A stretch of DNA of 64,000 nucleotides from Sphingobacterium thalpophilum (GTDB taxonomy: Bacteria > Bacteroidota > Bacteroidia > Sphingobacteriales > Sphingobacteriaceae): contig NZ_CP151087.1 in assembly GCF_038396785.1 (NCBI RefSeq), positions 5,084,001 to 5,148,000 of the forward strand, in the 5' to 3' direction. The position numbers and the translations under genes are program-made. Under the pieces are notes generated by a model. The model saw nothing but the letters and a program-made list of their open reading frames with translations. It searched no databases and was not told the DNA's origin. Positions 45,792 through 54,210 of this stretch are shown piece by piece. Positions within the stretch are counted from its first letter, which is position 1; the number at the start of each line of letters is the position of its first letter.

Positions 45792-46841
45792 TTAGATTTT
45801 ATTTCCTGTAAGACCGCTGAATTTATTGCCTCGATTGTCTTTATAAAAATCACCGTCCTTCTTAAAACTATGCGCATCTACTCCTTCAAGCAGCTGTTTT
45901 TGATAAAAGACATTTTTTGCATCTTTTCCGAAATCGTGACCTAAAGGTATAAACGTTTTCATATCGGCATTTGGAATTATTTCCTGATTATAATACACAT
46001 TATTCTTGTCTTTTGAATAGGAGTTGCTTCCATACACATCATTCTTTTCATCAATCGGGAATAACGCAAAGGAAGGAGCATCTACCTGTTCATATCTGAA
46101 GCTTTTTCCCCTAAATAGGATCGTTTTGTTGTCAACACTAATATGATCCTGATCAAGTACACGAATTTTATCAATGGTCTTAAAGGACCTCGTTATGACA
46201 TCTGATCCCTGCTGAAATGGTGGGTAATAAATTGTATTGCCAATTCTTATGTAATATTTGTTTATGGCTTCAATGTTTCCGGAGTTAGCAACAACTGCTT
46301 TAAAGGCACCTATATTCGGAGAGACATAAACTGAATCTTTATCCATTAAAAAATAGTCATTGACGAACGAAAAGGTTTTCCGATCTGTCTTTATCATGTC
46401 ATTACTGTAGAAGTAATGGTCCTTGTCGCGTGCCCAGTTTATATGATCCTTTACGAGCTCATATGTTTTTGGATCTGCTCCCTGGATGATATTAAAGCCT
46501 AGGGCTTGATCGATATAATAGACATGAAAACGATCTTTTGGAATCTGATTGTCGACATAAAAGGAATTCTTGTCCACGAGTTTTTGAGTCGTGCCACGAA
46601 AATATACCGCATTTTTGTCTTTAGCTATATCTTCTGACAAAACCTCAAATGATTTTGCATCAGCCTGCATTTGTGAAATGCCCAAGCTAAACCAATTTCC
46701 ATTCTGACAATAAGCTATCTGCCCTTTTGAATCGATGAAGTAAGAACCGGATTTTTGTTTATCAACAGGTTTGCCAATATTTCGACAAGAAATAAAAAAG
46801 CAAAGTAAAATACAAGCCAGAAAAAAAGTGTATTTTTTCAT
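45792..46841 (-). CDS. DKNYY-repeat lipoprotein
   Basis: 349 residues from MKKYTFFLACILLCFFISC, a lipoprotein signal with the Cys at position 19; an upstream ATG at 46886 is less likely. Repeats of the pattern DKNAVYFRG, DKDHYFYSND, DKDSVYVS, DKNNVYYNQ and DAKNVFYQKQ define the DKNYY family, probably a surface-exposed beta structure. Function is unknown. Confidence 0.87.
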   Translation of the reverse strand: MKKYTFFLACILLCFFISCRNIGKPVDKQKSGSYFIDSKGQIAYCQNGNWFSLGISQMQADAKSFEVLSEDIAKDKNAVYFRGTTQKLVDKNSFYVDNQIPKDRFHVYYIDQALGFNIIQGADPKTYELVKDHINWARDKDHYFYSNDMIKTDRKTFSFVNDYFLMDKDSVYVSPNIGAFKAVVANSGNIEAINKYYIRIGNTIYYPPFQQGSDVITRSFKTIDKIRVLDQDHISVDNKTILFRGKSFRYEQVDAPSFALFPIDEKNDVYGSNSYSKDKNNVYYNQEIIPNADMKTFIPLGHDFGKDAKNVFYQKQLLEGVDAHSFKKDGDFYKDNRGNKFSGLTGNKI

Positions 46842-46945
46842 TTTTGCATTGCATATAATCCTAGATTTATTATTTATTATACCCATCTATATAAATTTAC
46901 AACGACAAAATTAAAAAAACGAATTTTCCGTTTTCCGTTCCCTTA

Positions 46946-47194
46946 TTAAGGCAATTGCATAAAACTGGCACCAATGACTTTTAGTGTGTTGTCAATGCGT
47001 TTCCATACCCTAAAATATCTAAATTTTCCTTCTAATGGTGTTCCCATTACCTTGCCTTTTGCGACAAACCAATCATTGATGTCCTTTCCGTCAAACAAGG
47101 ATTTCCAGCCATTATTATCGCCCTGACCTTTCATTCCTGCGCATCCTGTAAAAATAAGACCGATAGCTACTATTGAATAGATAATTCTTCGCAT
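46946..47194 (-). pseudogene. Chimeric remnant: DUF1080-type lipoprotein start fused to an NTF2-like end
   Basis: 82 residues. MRRIIYSIVAIGLIFTGC is a lipoprotein signal, and NNGWKSLFDGKDINDWFV is the canonical start of 3-keto-disaccharide hydrolase (DUF1080) proteins, which normally run to about 250 residues. It then changes into KFRYFRVWKRIDNTLKVIGAS, which reads like the C-terminal strand pair of NTF2/SnoaL/DUF4440-type proteins. The natural reading is an in-frame deletion that fused two neighbouring genes. It is unlikely to be functional. Confidence 0.6.
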
Positions 47195-47346
47195 TGAAGT
47201 GATATTTGGTTTAAAATTGGATAGCAAGATACGATATATTCCATTAAACTTTACAGTCTAAGAAATATCGTGGACAGCCGTAGCTCATTGCCGTTAAGCG
47301 CTGGCTAGATCATAATAAGACAATTTAAACGACGAATCAGTATATA

Positions 47347-48027
47347 TTAAGCAAGTTTCGCTTCTCTTGTTAATTTACTTTTGTCAAGGTATAGTTCACT
47401 ACTGAACAGGTCTGTCAATACTTTTTCAATCTCGATTTTATTGCATGTGGTAGGGTTTCGTCTCGATTTTAAATAATTTTCCGCTGTCATTTTTTTTGCC
47501 AGTTGTCCTACCGTCTGCAAGTCAAGCACCTTACCGGTTTTGTGTGCAATCCAAAGCGAAGTATGCGAAAACACCAGGCCCGTTAGTCCAATTGGCCAAT
47601 TAAAGTAAATACCAGCTAAGGAAGCAACATAAAAAATCGCGAGTATTAGCGTTAGCCAGAAAGGGGGGCGTAGGATGTCAAGTTTAAAGCCTAAATGTCT
47701 TTCGAGTTTTTTTACCCTTAACCGCCGACTATGTTTTGGGAAAATGTCCGTAAGTACAGTGTTTACCGTGATCGTTTTAGAATCGATTTGAGCTGTCGAA
47801 GCTATTGCTTCACGTAGCTTATAAAAAGCCTGTTGATTTGTACAGTCGCTTGAATGATCAAGTTGGATCTTATTTGTGATATGATCGCATAGCTCACCAA
47901 AAGTTGAGACATGCATAAGTTCTGTGCCCCTAAACTTAATGTCAAATGATTTTTCGACTTTAACGAGTACATCGCCAATATCGTCTGGGTCTATATTTTG
48001 AAGTTCACAGTCTGTCATCGCATTCAT
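47347..48027 (-). CDS. Membrane protein with acyl-carrier-protein-like segments lacking the serine
   Basis: 226 residues. The N-terminal part (DDIGDVLVKVEKSFDIKFRG, STFGELCDHITNKI) follows the helix II-IV pattern of carrier proteins, but the phosphopantetheine serine is not present. A second segment (AFYKLREAIASTAQIDSKTI to LERHLGFKLDILRPP) resembles DUF1493-type carrier proteins. Two membrane helices follow (about 122-160), then TVGQLAKKM, and an end (LYLDKSKLTREAKLA) that stops where a carrier domain would reach its DLG segment. Possibly truncated. A second ATG lies three codons in. Confidence 0.6.
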   Translation of the reverse strand: MNAMTDCELQNIDPDDIGDVLVKVEKSFDIKFRGTELMHVSTFGELCDHITNKIQLDHSSDCTNQQAFYKLREAIASTAQIDSKTITVNTVLTDIFPKHSRRLRVKKLERHLGFKLDILRPPFWLTLILAIFYVASLAGIYFNWPIGLTGLVFSHTSLWIAHKTGKVLDLQTVGQLAKKMTAENYLKSRRNPTTCNKIEIEKVLTDLFSSELYLDKSKLTREAKLA

Positions 48028-48150
48028 AGTATGAATTCGTTAAGTTATACGAATATACTTAAATGTTCATTTGCATAGTCATGGTATCTGCCTGAAAAAA
48101 AATAAAACCCTGTTTATGAATATAAAACGTTCAGTTGGAATGTCTACTCA

Positions 48151-48513
48151 TTAAACTTTAGTTGATTTGGAATAATCTGTTATTCCAAGTTTGTTTCCGA
48201 ATGGATCATTAAATTCAACCGCTAAACCCGTCATGATCTCAAATGGCTCGCTTAGAAATACGACTCCCTTTTCCTTTAAATATTCACATGTAGTTTTCAC
48301 ATCGTCAACAGTAAACCAAATAGTCGGTTTGGTATGTTGTACTGTACTAAGAATGATTGCAGGTTCATTTTTGCCTATTTTGAACGCAATCATTCCCTTA
48401 TCCGAAAAATCGAATTTAGTTTCAAGACCAAGTTGATTTCCATAAAATTCCTTGGCGCTCTCCAGGTCCTCTGCTGGTAGAAAGAAATTGTCGTAATCTA
48501 AGAGTAAGTTCAT
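48151..48513 (-). CDS. VOC (glyoxalase/bleomycin-resistance-like) protein
   Basis: 120 residues. Two beta-alpha-beta-beta-beta modules: LPAEDLESAKEFYGNQLGLET and WFTVDDVKTTCEYLKEKGVV, ending EFNDPFGNKLGITDYS. The substrate is unknown. It starts 5 bp after the small wHTH-like gene, so the two form an operon. Confidence 0.85.
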   Translation of the reverse strand: MNLLLDYDNFFLPAEDLESAKEFYGNQLGLETKFDFSDKGMIAFKIGKNEPAIILSTVQHTKPTIWFTVDDVKTTCEYLKEKGVVFLSEPFEIMTGLAVEFNDPFGNKLGITDYSKSTKV

Positions 48514-48518
48514 GATGG

Positions 48519-48722
48519 TTACGCTTTAATTTGTGATAAGTCAACACCAAATGCTGTCAATTGGGATTCTCCGAGTTCGGTAATATAGAGGTCTTTATCG
48601 CTGGGATCTTTTTTTGCTAGCCAGCCTTTTGCTATTAACGCCTCCAATAAGAGTTGGCCGAGTTTTCCGCCGATATGTTCGTAACATAATTTTGCGGACT
48701 TTACTTTATCGTAGTTTTTCAT
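48519..48722 (-). CDS. Small winged-helix-like protein
   Basis: 67 residues. KLCYEHIGGKLGQLLLEALI, then KGWLAKKDPSDKDLYITELGESQLTAFGVDL, resembles the C-terminal half of ArsR-type winged-helix proteins (YDHLAGKLG pattern), standing alone. It could be a free-standing conserved small protein or a remnant. It is the first gene of an operon with the VOC protein. Confidence 0.65.
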   Translation of the reverse strand: MKNYDKVKSAKLCYEHIGGKLGQLLLEALIAKGWLAKKDPSDKDLYITELGESQLTAFGVDLSQIKA

Positions 48723-48919
48723 TTTTGTTTTTTTTACGTTGGGCTTAACTTTTGATTTATAATTCCTTGGCTATAAAATTATGAAAATGAAAAGGGCTGC
48801 AAAATGATCAAAATCATCTAATCAAGTGGCTATCTGACACAATGTAGCGTGTTATTCTTTCAGTTTAAAAAAACAAAATGTAGCTAAATTTGGTATCTAA
48901 ATTAGGGATTTTATGATTT

Positions 48920-50938
48920 ATGAAAAAAGAACAGGATAAAGAGCAGCAGGTAAGCAGTTTGTTTATACGATATAAAACTCAATTGGAAGACTCGTCTTAT
49001 GTAAGCGTCGATTTTTTGGTTCTACTAGTGGATATCATTCGTCCCAAGCATACCAATCTGCTCTATAAGATCGATATTCAATTTTTGCTGGACTATCTCC
49101 ATGCCGCACCTAAGGAGCTGGAAAGCTTTCAGCTTTATTTAAAAAGAATTCTGGCTAGTAAAGATTTTGATCAATTGATTTCAGATACAGGAATTATCAG
49201 CTATGCGGATTTTTTTTACGAACTTAAAAAAAGGATCGCCGAGCGATACTTACCTTTTCAGCCATCCAAGTCTACTTTGCAATATATATTAAATCAGGTT
49301 TTTTATAAACCTCGTGATGCTGATTGGATTGCTACGGTTTCGCAAGAGCAGGTCGATGAACTCTTTCGTTTATGTGGATTCGAAACAATTTATGATGATG
49401 AAACTGGTTTTGGAATGATCGAAATATTGTATGGGTTGGAACTGTTGGTTCAACGCATTACGGGGCGTGCAATGGAAACGGATGTAAATAAGATGGTACC
49501 TGAGTTTCAAAATTTTGATAGTCCATTTATAGCCATTATGCGGGAATTCACCGAATTGAATGATCGTATTTTGCAGTCGGACAATAAGTTTATCTCTTCG
49601 GATGATCTGACTTATAAACAAATTTTGGTACTTCATAAGCAATGCGAATCGTATATTGAAACTGCCTTCGATAATTCACATCGTTTCGGAATTTCCATAA
49701 AGGTTAATCAATCACTTTTGCGCATGCGGCAACAACTTGAAAGGATCCGAGAAATCTTGCTTTTTTTAGTGATTGATCATCCGGAAGAAAAAAAGGAAAA
49801 GACGATTGCACTGGCAATGACACTTATTGGATACAATTCCCGAAAAAGCAATATTCGCAAATTGGTTGGGCAGAGTACACAGCTTTTAGCCTACGAGATT
49901 ACGCATCATACTGCACAAACTGGAGAACATTATATTACTTCAAGTTGGCAGGAATATTGGAAAATGTTCCGTTCTGCCTGCGGTGGCGGCCTCATTGTGG
50001 GCGTAATGTGCATCGTTAAATTATTATTAGGTAAGGTACACAGCAGTGAGTTTGGTCATGCATTTTTATATAGCCTGAATTATGCTGTTGGCTTTACGTT
50101 AATTTATCTCTTTGGTGCTACCTTAGCCACCAAACAACCTGCAATGACAGCTTCAGCATTGGTCAACGCAATTGAGCAGAGGATTGCCGAACAGGGGACC
50201 AACAAGCATCGGTATTGGATATTTGCTGAATTATTTGCACGATTATTTCGGTCTCAGTTTATTGCTTTTGTTGGTAATGTTTTGATGGCTTTTCCGATGA
50301 GTCTTTTTCTTGTTTGGGCGATTCAACAATTGTTTCAGGTCAATATTGCGAGTGCCAAGTGGTTGCATCTGGTCAATGACCTCAATCCGATAAAGACGCC
50401 CTTGATCTTGCATGCCTCTATTGCAGGTGTTTTTTTATTTCTTTCTGGAATTATTGCCGGCAGTATTTCAAATCGGGACAAGCATAACTCGGTATATTAT
50501 CGTATTCAGGAACACCCCATGTTGAAAAAAATATTTGGACAAGCAAAAACAAACAAGATAGCTTCGTTTTATGAAAAAAAATGGGCAGGAATTGTGTCTA
50601 ACGTGTGGTTCGGGATCTTTATGGGTTCAACAGCTTCCATTGGACTTTTTTTAGGTTTAAATCTTGATATTAGGCATATTACATTTGCTAGTGGAAATTT
50701 GGCCCTGGGCTTATTCGGTCATGGGATGGAGCTCTCTACCGACATATGGGTTTGGGGCATTCTAGGAATTGGAATTATAGGGTTCTTTAATTTTATGGTC
50801 AGCTTTTCGCTATCCTTGATGTTAGCCTTCCGGTCGCGAAATTTATCGTCAAAAGAATTGATTAAAATGGGAAAGGCTGTTTGGATCTATTTTAAAATAA
50901 ATCCAAAACTGTTTTTCTTCCCACCTCGAAAAGGTTAA
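48920..50938 (+). CDS. Gcr-type 'site-specific recombinase' family membrane protein
   Basis: 672 residues. The first half is soluble and helical (about 1-340, with VLHKQCESYIETAFDNSHRFGISIKVNQSL). The second half has about six membrane helices (GGGLIVGVMCIVKLLLG, FGHAFLYSLNYAVGFTLIYLFGATLAT and later). I match it to the family annotated after gonococcal Gcr. No integrase tyrosine or resolvase serine motif is visible, so the recombinase name is probably misleading and a membrane role is more likely. Confidence 0.75.
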   Translation: MKKEQDKEQQVSSLFIRYKTQLEDSSYVSVDFLVLLVDIIRPKHTNLLYKIDIQFLLDYLHAAPKELESFQLYLKRILASKDFDQLISDTGIISYADFFYELKKRIAERYLPFQPSKSTLQYILNQVFYKPRDADWIATVSQEQVDELFRLCGFETIYDDETGFGMIEILYGLELLVQRITGRAMETDVNKMVPEFQNFDSPFIAIMREFTELNDRILQSDNKFISSDDLTYKQILVLHKQCESYIETAFDNSHRFGISIKVNQSLLRMRQQLERIREILLFLVIDHPEEKKEKTIALAMTLIGYNSRKSNIRKLVGQSTQLLAYEITHHTAQTGEHYITSSWQEYWKMFRSACGGGLIVGVMCIVKLLLGKVHSSEFGHAFLYSLNYAVGFTLIYLFGATLATKQPAMTASALVNAIEQRIAEQGTNKHRYWIFAELFARLFRSQFIAFVGNVLMAFPMSLFLVWAIQQLFQVNIASAKWLHLVNDLNPIKTPLILHASIAGVFLFLSGIIAGSISNRDKHNSVYYRIQEHPMLKKIFGQAKTNKIASFYEKKWAGIVSNVWFGIFMGSTASIGLFLGLNLDIRHITFASGNLALGLFGHGMELSTDIWVWGILGIGIIGFFNFMVSFSLSLMLAFRSRNLSSKELIKMGKAVWIYFKINPKLFFFPPRKG

Positions 50939-51038
50939 GGGACTTAATATTATGGTTGCCCGCGATGTTTCGATGCCGAGAGGTATATGCCCCCACGGAA
51001 ACGCCCCACGTAAAGATATAGGGTCATTTTGCTATGAT

Positions 51039-51308
51039 CTAAACATTGATGTCACCAGAAAGGTCGGGTTTGTCTTTGTCATCTTTTTCTTTCTGTTCGG
51101 CCTGTGCTTCCTCCTTGTTATGGGTGCGATCGTCTTTGAGACCAGATAGATTGGTGTTACGGCCCTCTTCTTCTTCTTCTTTAGATGCCTTCTCTTCCTC
51201 TGACTCGGACAAGTCTGGGCTTGGCTCACGTGGATCCGGATTTGGGATAGCAGTCATGAGAAGAACCACCATACCTAGTTTATTATTTATGTTTTTTGAT
51301 CTGTTCAT
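51039..51308 (-). CDS. Small very acidic protein
   Basis: 89 residues from MNRSKNINNKLGMVVLLMTA; a longer open frame reaches 51395 but would overlap the lipid kinase gene. After a short hydrophobic start come PNPDPREPSPDLSESEEEKA and a long run of Glu, Lys and Asp. It is low-complexity, so coding is not certain. It is convergent with the Gcr-type gene. Confidence 0.45.
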   Translation of the reverse strand: MNRSKNINNKLGMVVLLMTAIPNPDPREPSPDLSESEEEKASKEEEEEGRNTNLSGLKDDRTHNKEEAQAEQKEKDDKDKPDLSGDINV

Positions 51309-51369
51309 TTTAACGCGTTTTTTAAAAGAGAACATTTTTCGAACCATTATCGTTGGCTGAAATCGTATC

Positions 51370-52278
51370 TTATTTATTGCCTGTGATAATTTCAACTATA
51401 CCATGCAGCAAGGTAAGCTTCAATTGTTGGCCAAAGTAACTCTTGCGCTCATCATCGATGTGTATTTCTTTGCCTTCCCATTCCATTGCTAATCGACTCG
51501 TCCGGATAGGTATTATTTTAAATTCGACGTTTGTTCCATTCAATAGTCCATCGATATAGTTTATAAGTTCCTGACGTTGATCGACAGTGACAATGATGAT
51601 ATCAAACTGTCCATCACCAGGATCAGCATCAGCAGCAAGCACTAGCCTCGGTCCGATGCTTGGTATATTCATGATCTCAACCAGTATGCACTCTTTTTCA
51701 TAGTTATTTCCAGCTACTGTAAGTCTCAGTGTGGTAGCGGGAAATGTTTCCACCAGTTTGCGGAGCTGTCTTAGTGCAGTTTTGATTTCATCTTCTGCAC
51801 TAAGATCTTCCGTTTTTTTTTTATCCATTTTTTTTATTAGTGTAGGAAATACCCCAAAACCGATAGATTCAATAAAATATAGAGGTTTTTTTTCTAATCC
51901 TATGACCATCCCTACATCGAATTTTTTAAGTAGAGCGTCTCTCCAAAGACCAATAGCTTTTTCACAGTCGAGAGGAATACCGAGAGAAATAGCAATATTG
52001 TTTGCAGTGCCTTGTGGTAATATGGCGATCGGCCTCTTAAATCTTAGTTTTTTTTCCAATAGCCCCATAATGGTCATTCTTATGGTGCCATCACCGCCGG
52101 CCAAGGCGATGATATCCGTCTGTGGGTCGATCTTTTTGACAGCATCTTTTTTTGTTACTACGGTGCAATTGTGGCCAAGATCTTCAATCAATTGACATAG
52201 TTGGTCTTTGTCTCCATTCGAGTCATCTCCAGCAGCAGGATTGTGTACTAACCTGATATTTTTGCCCTGTTCTTTCAT
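51370..52278 (-). CDS. Diacylglycerol/lipid kinase family protein (YegS-like)
   Basis: 302 residues from MKEQGKNIRLVHNPAAG; a second ATG 18 bp upstream is possible. The catalytic domain has IIALAGGDGTIRMTIMGLLE (GGDGT) and AILPQGTANNIAISLGI (GTxNN), and the C-terminal beta domain includes ADADPGDGQFDIIIV. It phosphorylates a lipid using ATP. It is divergent from surE with 51 bp between the starts. Confidence 0.9.
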   Translation of the reverse strand: MKEQGKNIRLVHNPAAGDDSNGDKDQLCQLIEDLGHNCTVVTKKDAVKKIDPQTDIIALAGGDGTIRMTIMGLLEKKLRFKRPIAILPQGTANNIAISLGIPLDCEKAIGLWRDALLKKFDVGMVIGLEKKPLYFIESIGFGVFPTLIKKMDKKKTEDLSAEDEIKTALRQLRKLVETFPATTLRLTVAGNNYEKECILVEIMNIPSIGPRLVLAADADPGDGQFDIIIVTVDQRQELINYIDGLLNGTNVEFKIIPIRTSRLAMEWEGKEIHIDDERKSYFGQQLKLTLLHGIVEIITGNK

Positions 52279-52329
52279 AACAGCAGAACAAAGCATGCTT
52301 GAGATTGGTTTTCATAGAAAAGGACAGTT

Positions 52330-53064
52330 ATGAATATACTTATCACCAATGACGATGGTATCTATTCACCGGGGATTGCGGCACTGGCACAGACGGCGAG
52401 AGAGTTTGGAACGGTAAAGATTGTGGCACCCGATGTTGAGCAGTCGTCAATGGGTCACGCTATAACGCATTCCCGGCCCTTAAGCTATCGGCGTGCGCCT
52501 GTTACTTTTGCAAATATTGATGCCTTTAGGGTCAATGGAACGCCGGCAGATTGTGTGGCCTTGGGTTTACATATGTTTCCAGATACGCAGGTTGTGCTTT
52601 CAGGTATTAATATGGGACCAAACCTAGGCAATTCAATATGGCACTCAGGAACATTGGCTGCGGCAAAGCAGGCAACATTGCTCGGGATTACGGGTATTGC
52701 ATTGAGTACACCTGTTGGAAAGACAGAACCTGATTTTGAAGGGCTATCTCGGTGGACAATCGAGGTGCTCAAGATATTACTGAAAAATAAGGGCCCTGCT
52801 CTTTATAATGTGAATTTTCCGCCTAAACCTCAAGGGCTTTCCTGGACAAGACAATCAGTACGTTTATATGATGGCCGTGTGGTGCCTGGAGAGGATCCTA
52901 TGGCAAGGAAAAACTATTGGATCACAGTAGTGCCATTAGAACCTGCTGAAAAGGGTACTGATCGCTGGGCAGTAGAACACAATTTGGTTTCTATTACCCC
53001 CTTACGTCTTGACCTGACTGCACATGATGAACTTGCGGCCAGGCAGACAAGCGAACATAAATAA
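52330..53064 (+). CDS. surE: 5'/3'-nucleotidase SurE
   Basis: 244 residues. MNILITNDDGIYSPGIAAL carries the metal-binding DD, with APDVEQSSMGHAIT, VNGTPADCVALGL and SGINMGPNLGNSIWHSGTLAAAKQA following, all standard for SurE. It removes phosphate from nucleoside monophosphates and is linked to stationary-phase survival. The aldo/keto reductase gene follows after 24 bp. Confidence 0.96.
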   Translation: MNILITNDDGIYSPGIAALAQTAREFGTVKIVAPDVEQSSMGHAITHSRPLSYRRAPVTFANIDAFRVNGTPADCVALGLHMFPDTQVVLSGINMGPNLGNSIWHSGTLAAAKQATLLGITGIALSTPVGKTEPDFEGLSRWTIEVLKILLKNKGPALYNVNFPPKPQGLSWTRQSVRLYDGRVVPGEDPMARKNYWITVVPLEPAEKGTDRWAVEHNLVSITPLRLDLTAHDELAARQTSEHK

Positions 53065-53088
53065 TAGCGAGTAATAAAACACTATAAG

Positions 53089-54108
53089 ATGGTAACAACC
53101 GAAAATTTAATACAAAAGAAAAGATTCCGTCCCGCCAACAAAGCTGGATTTGGCGGAGTGGCATTGGGAAATGGATTTCAGCACAACTCAGATGTCGAAT
53201 GCTTAAAGGCAGTCGAAGCCGCCTGGAATGCAGGGATACGATTGTTTGACACCTCGCCATGGTATGGTTTGGGTATCAGCGAACGTAGGATGGGCTTATT
53301 TTTAAAAGATCAGCCTCGAGAAAGTTTTACGCTGTCAACAAAAGTAGGCCGATTAATGTTGCCACGGGAGGATTTTAAAATGGAGCAATCGTTATGGAAA
53401 GGAAAATTAAATTTTGCTTACCAATATGATTATAGCGCTTCAGGAGTGAGAAGAAGTATCGAAGATAGTCTACAGCGCTTGGGATTATCTTACATTGATG
53501 TGGTATTTATTCATGATCTTTCACCTGACAATGGAGATATGAAAGACAGCTATACACATTATTTTGAGCAAGCTATTCACGGAGCAATGCCCGAATTGAC
53601 TAAGATGCGAGAAGAGGGAGTTATTAAAGGTTGGGGACTGGGAGTTAATACCATTGCGCCTATCTTACAGACATTGGAAGTTGCCGATCCAGATATTTTT
53701 CTCTCAGCCTGCCAGTATTCATTGATTAAACATGACGATGAACTGAATCAGATTTTCCCGAAAGTTGCTGAAAGAGATATTTCCATTATTGTAGGAGCGC
53801 CATTATGTGCTGGATTTTTATCGGGTAAAGATCGTTATCTCTATGATGGGAAGTTTCCTGCCGGTGTTAAAGAAAAGCTAAATGCTTTGCAACAGGTCGC
53901 GAAAAATCATGCTGTGGATCTCCGTACAGCAGCATTGCAATTTGCAGCCGCTCCCGAAACAGTGTCCGGTGTTATACCCGGAGCACATACCGCTGAGCAG
54001 GCCGTGCAAAATGCACATTCCTTTGAGGCCAAGATTCCCGCCGACTTTTGGAAAGAGTTAAAACATGATAAACTTATTGAAGAACACGCACCGGTACCCA
54101 ATACCTAA
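53089..54108 (+). CDS. Aldo/keto reductase
   Basis: 339 residues. FGGVALGNGF, FDTSPWYGLGISERRMG with the catalytic Asp and Tyr, STKVGRLMLP with the Lys, and YIDVVFIHDLSPD (Tyr/His tetrad) are present. It is closest in style to L-fucose/D-threo-aldose dehydrogenase or pyridoxal dehydrogenase members. It uses NAD(P) and an unknown sugar or aldehyde. A clear terminator follows. Confidence 0.9.
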   Translation: MVTTENLIQKKRFRPANKAGFGGVALGNGFQHNSDVECLKAVEAAWNAGIRLFDTSPWYGLGISERRMGLFLKDQPRESFTLSTKVGRLMLPREDFKMEQSLWKGKLNFAYQYDYSASGVRRSIEDSLQRLGLSYIDVVFIHDLSPDNGDMKDSYTHYFEQAIHGAMPELTKMREEGVIKGWGLGVNTIAPILQTLEVADPDIFLSACQYSLIKHDDELNQIFPKVAERDISIIVGAPLCAGFLSGKDRYLYDGKFPAGVKEKLNALQQVAKNHAVDLRTAALQFAAAPETVSGVIPGAHTAEQAVQNAHSFEAKIPADFWKELKHDKLIEEHAPVPNT

Positions 54109-54124
54109 GATACCTGATAAGATT

Positions 54125-54150
54125 AAGGGTGTGATTAGCGCACCCTTTTT
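54125..54150 (+). terminator. Terminator after the aldo/keto reductase
   Basis: AAGGGTG and CACCCTT pair around a short loop, followed by TTT and a T-rich run. It begins 17 bp after the stop. Confidence 0.85.
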
Positions 54151-54210
54151 CTCTTGAATAAAGTATCTCAGCGAAAACTAATGCTCGTTGAAATCATTGT
54201 CCATACTTTA

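Noticed and set aside
48519..48722. Calling the 67-residue protein a truncated ArsR pseudogene
   Set aside because: It has its own start, is tightly coupled to the VOC gene and no ArsR N-terminal half is visible upstream in any frame; it may be a genuine small protein.
50952..51149. 65-codon plus-strand open frame after the Gcr-type gene
   Set aside because: It overlaps the acidic minus-strand protein and reads as hydrophobic antisense sequence; no start signal.
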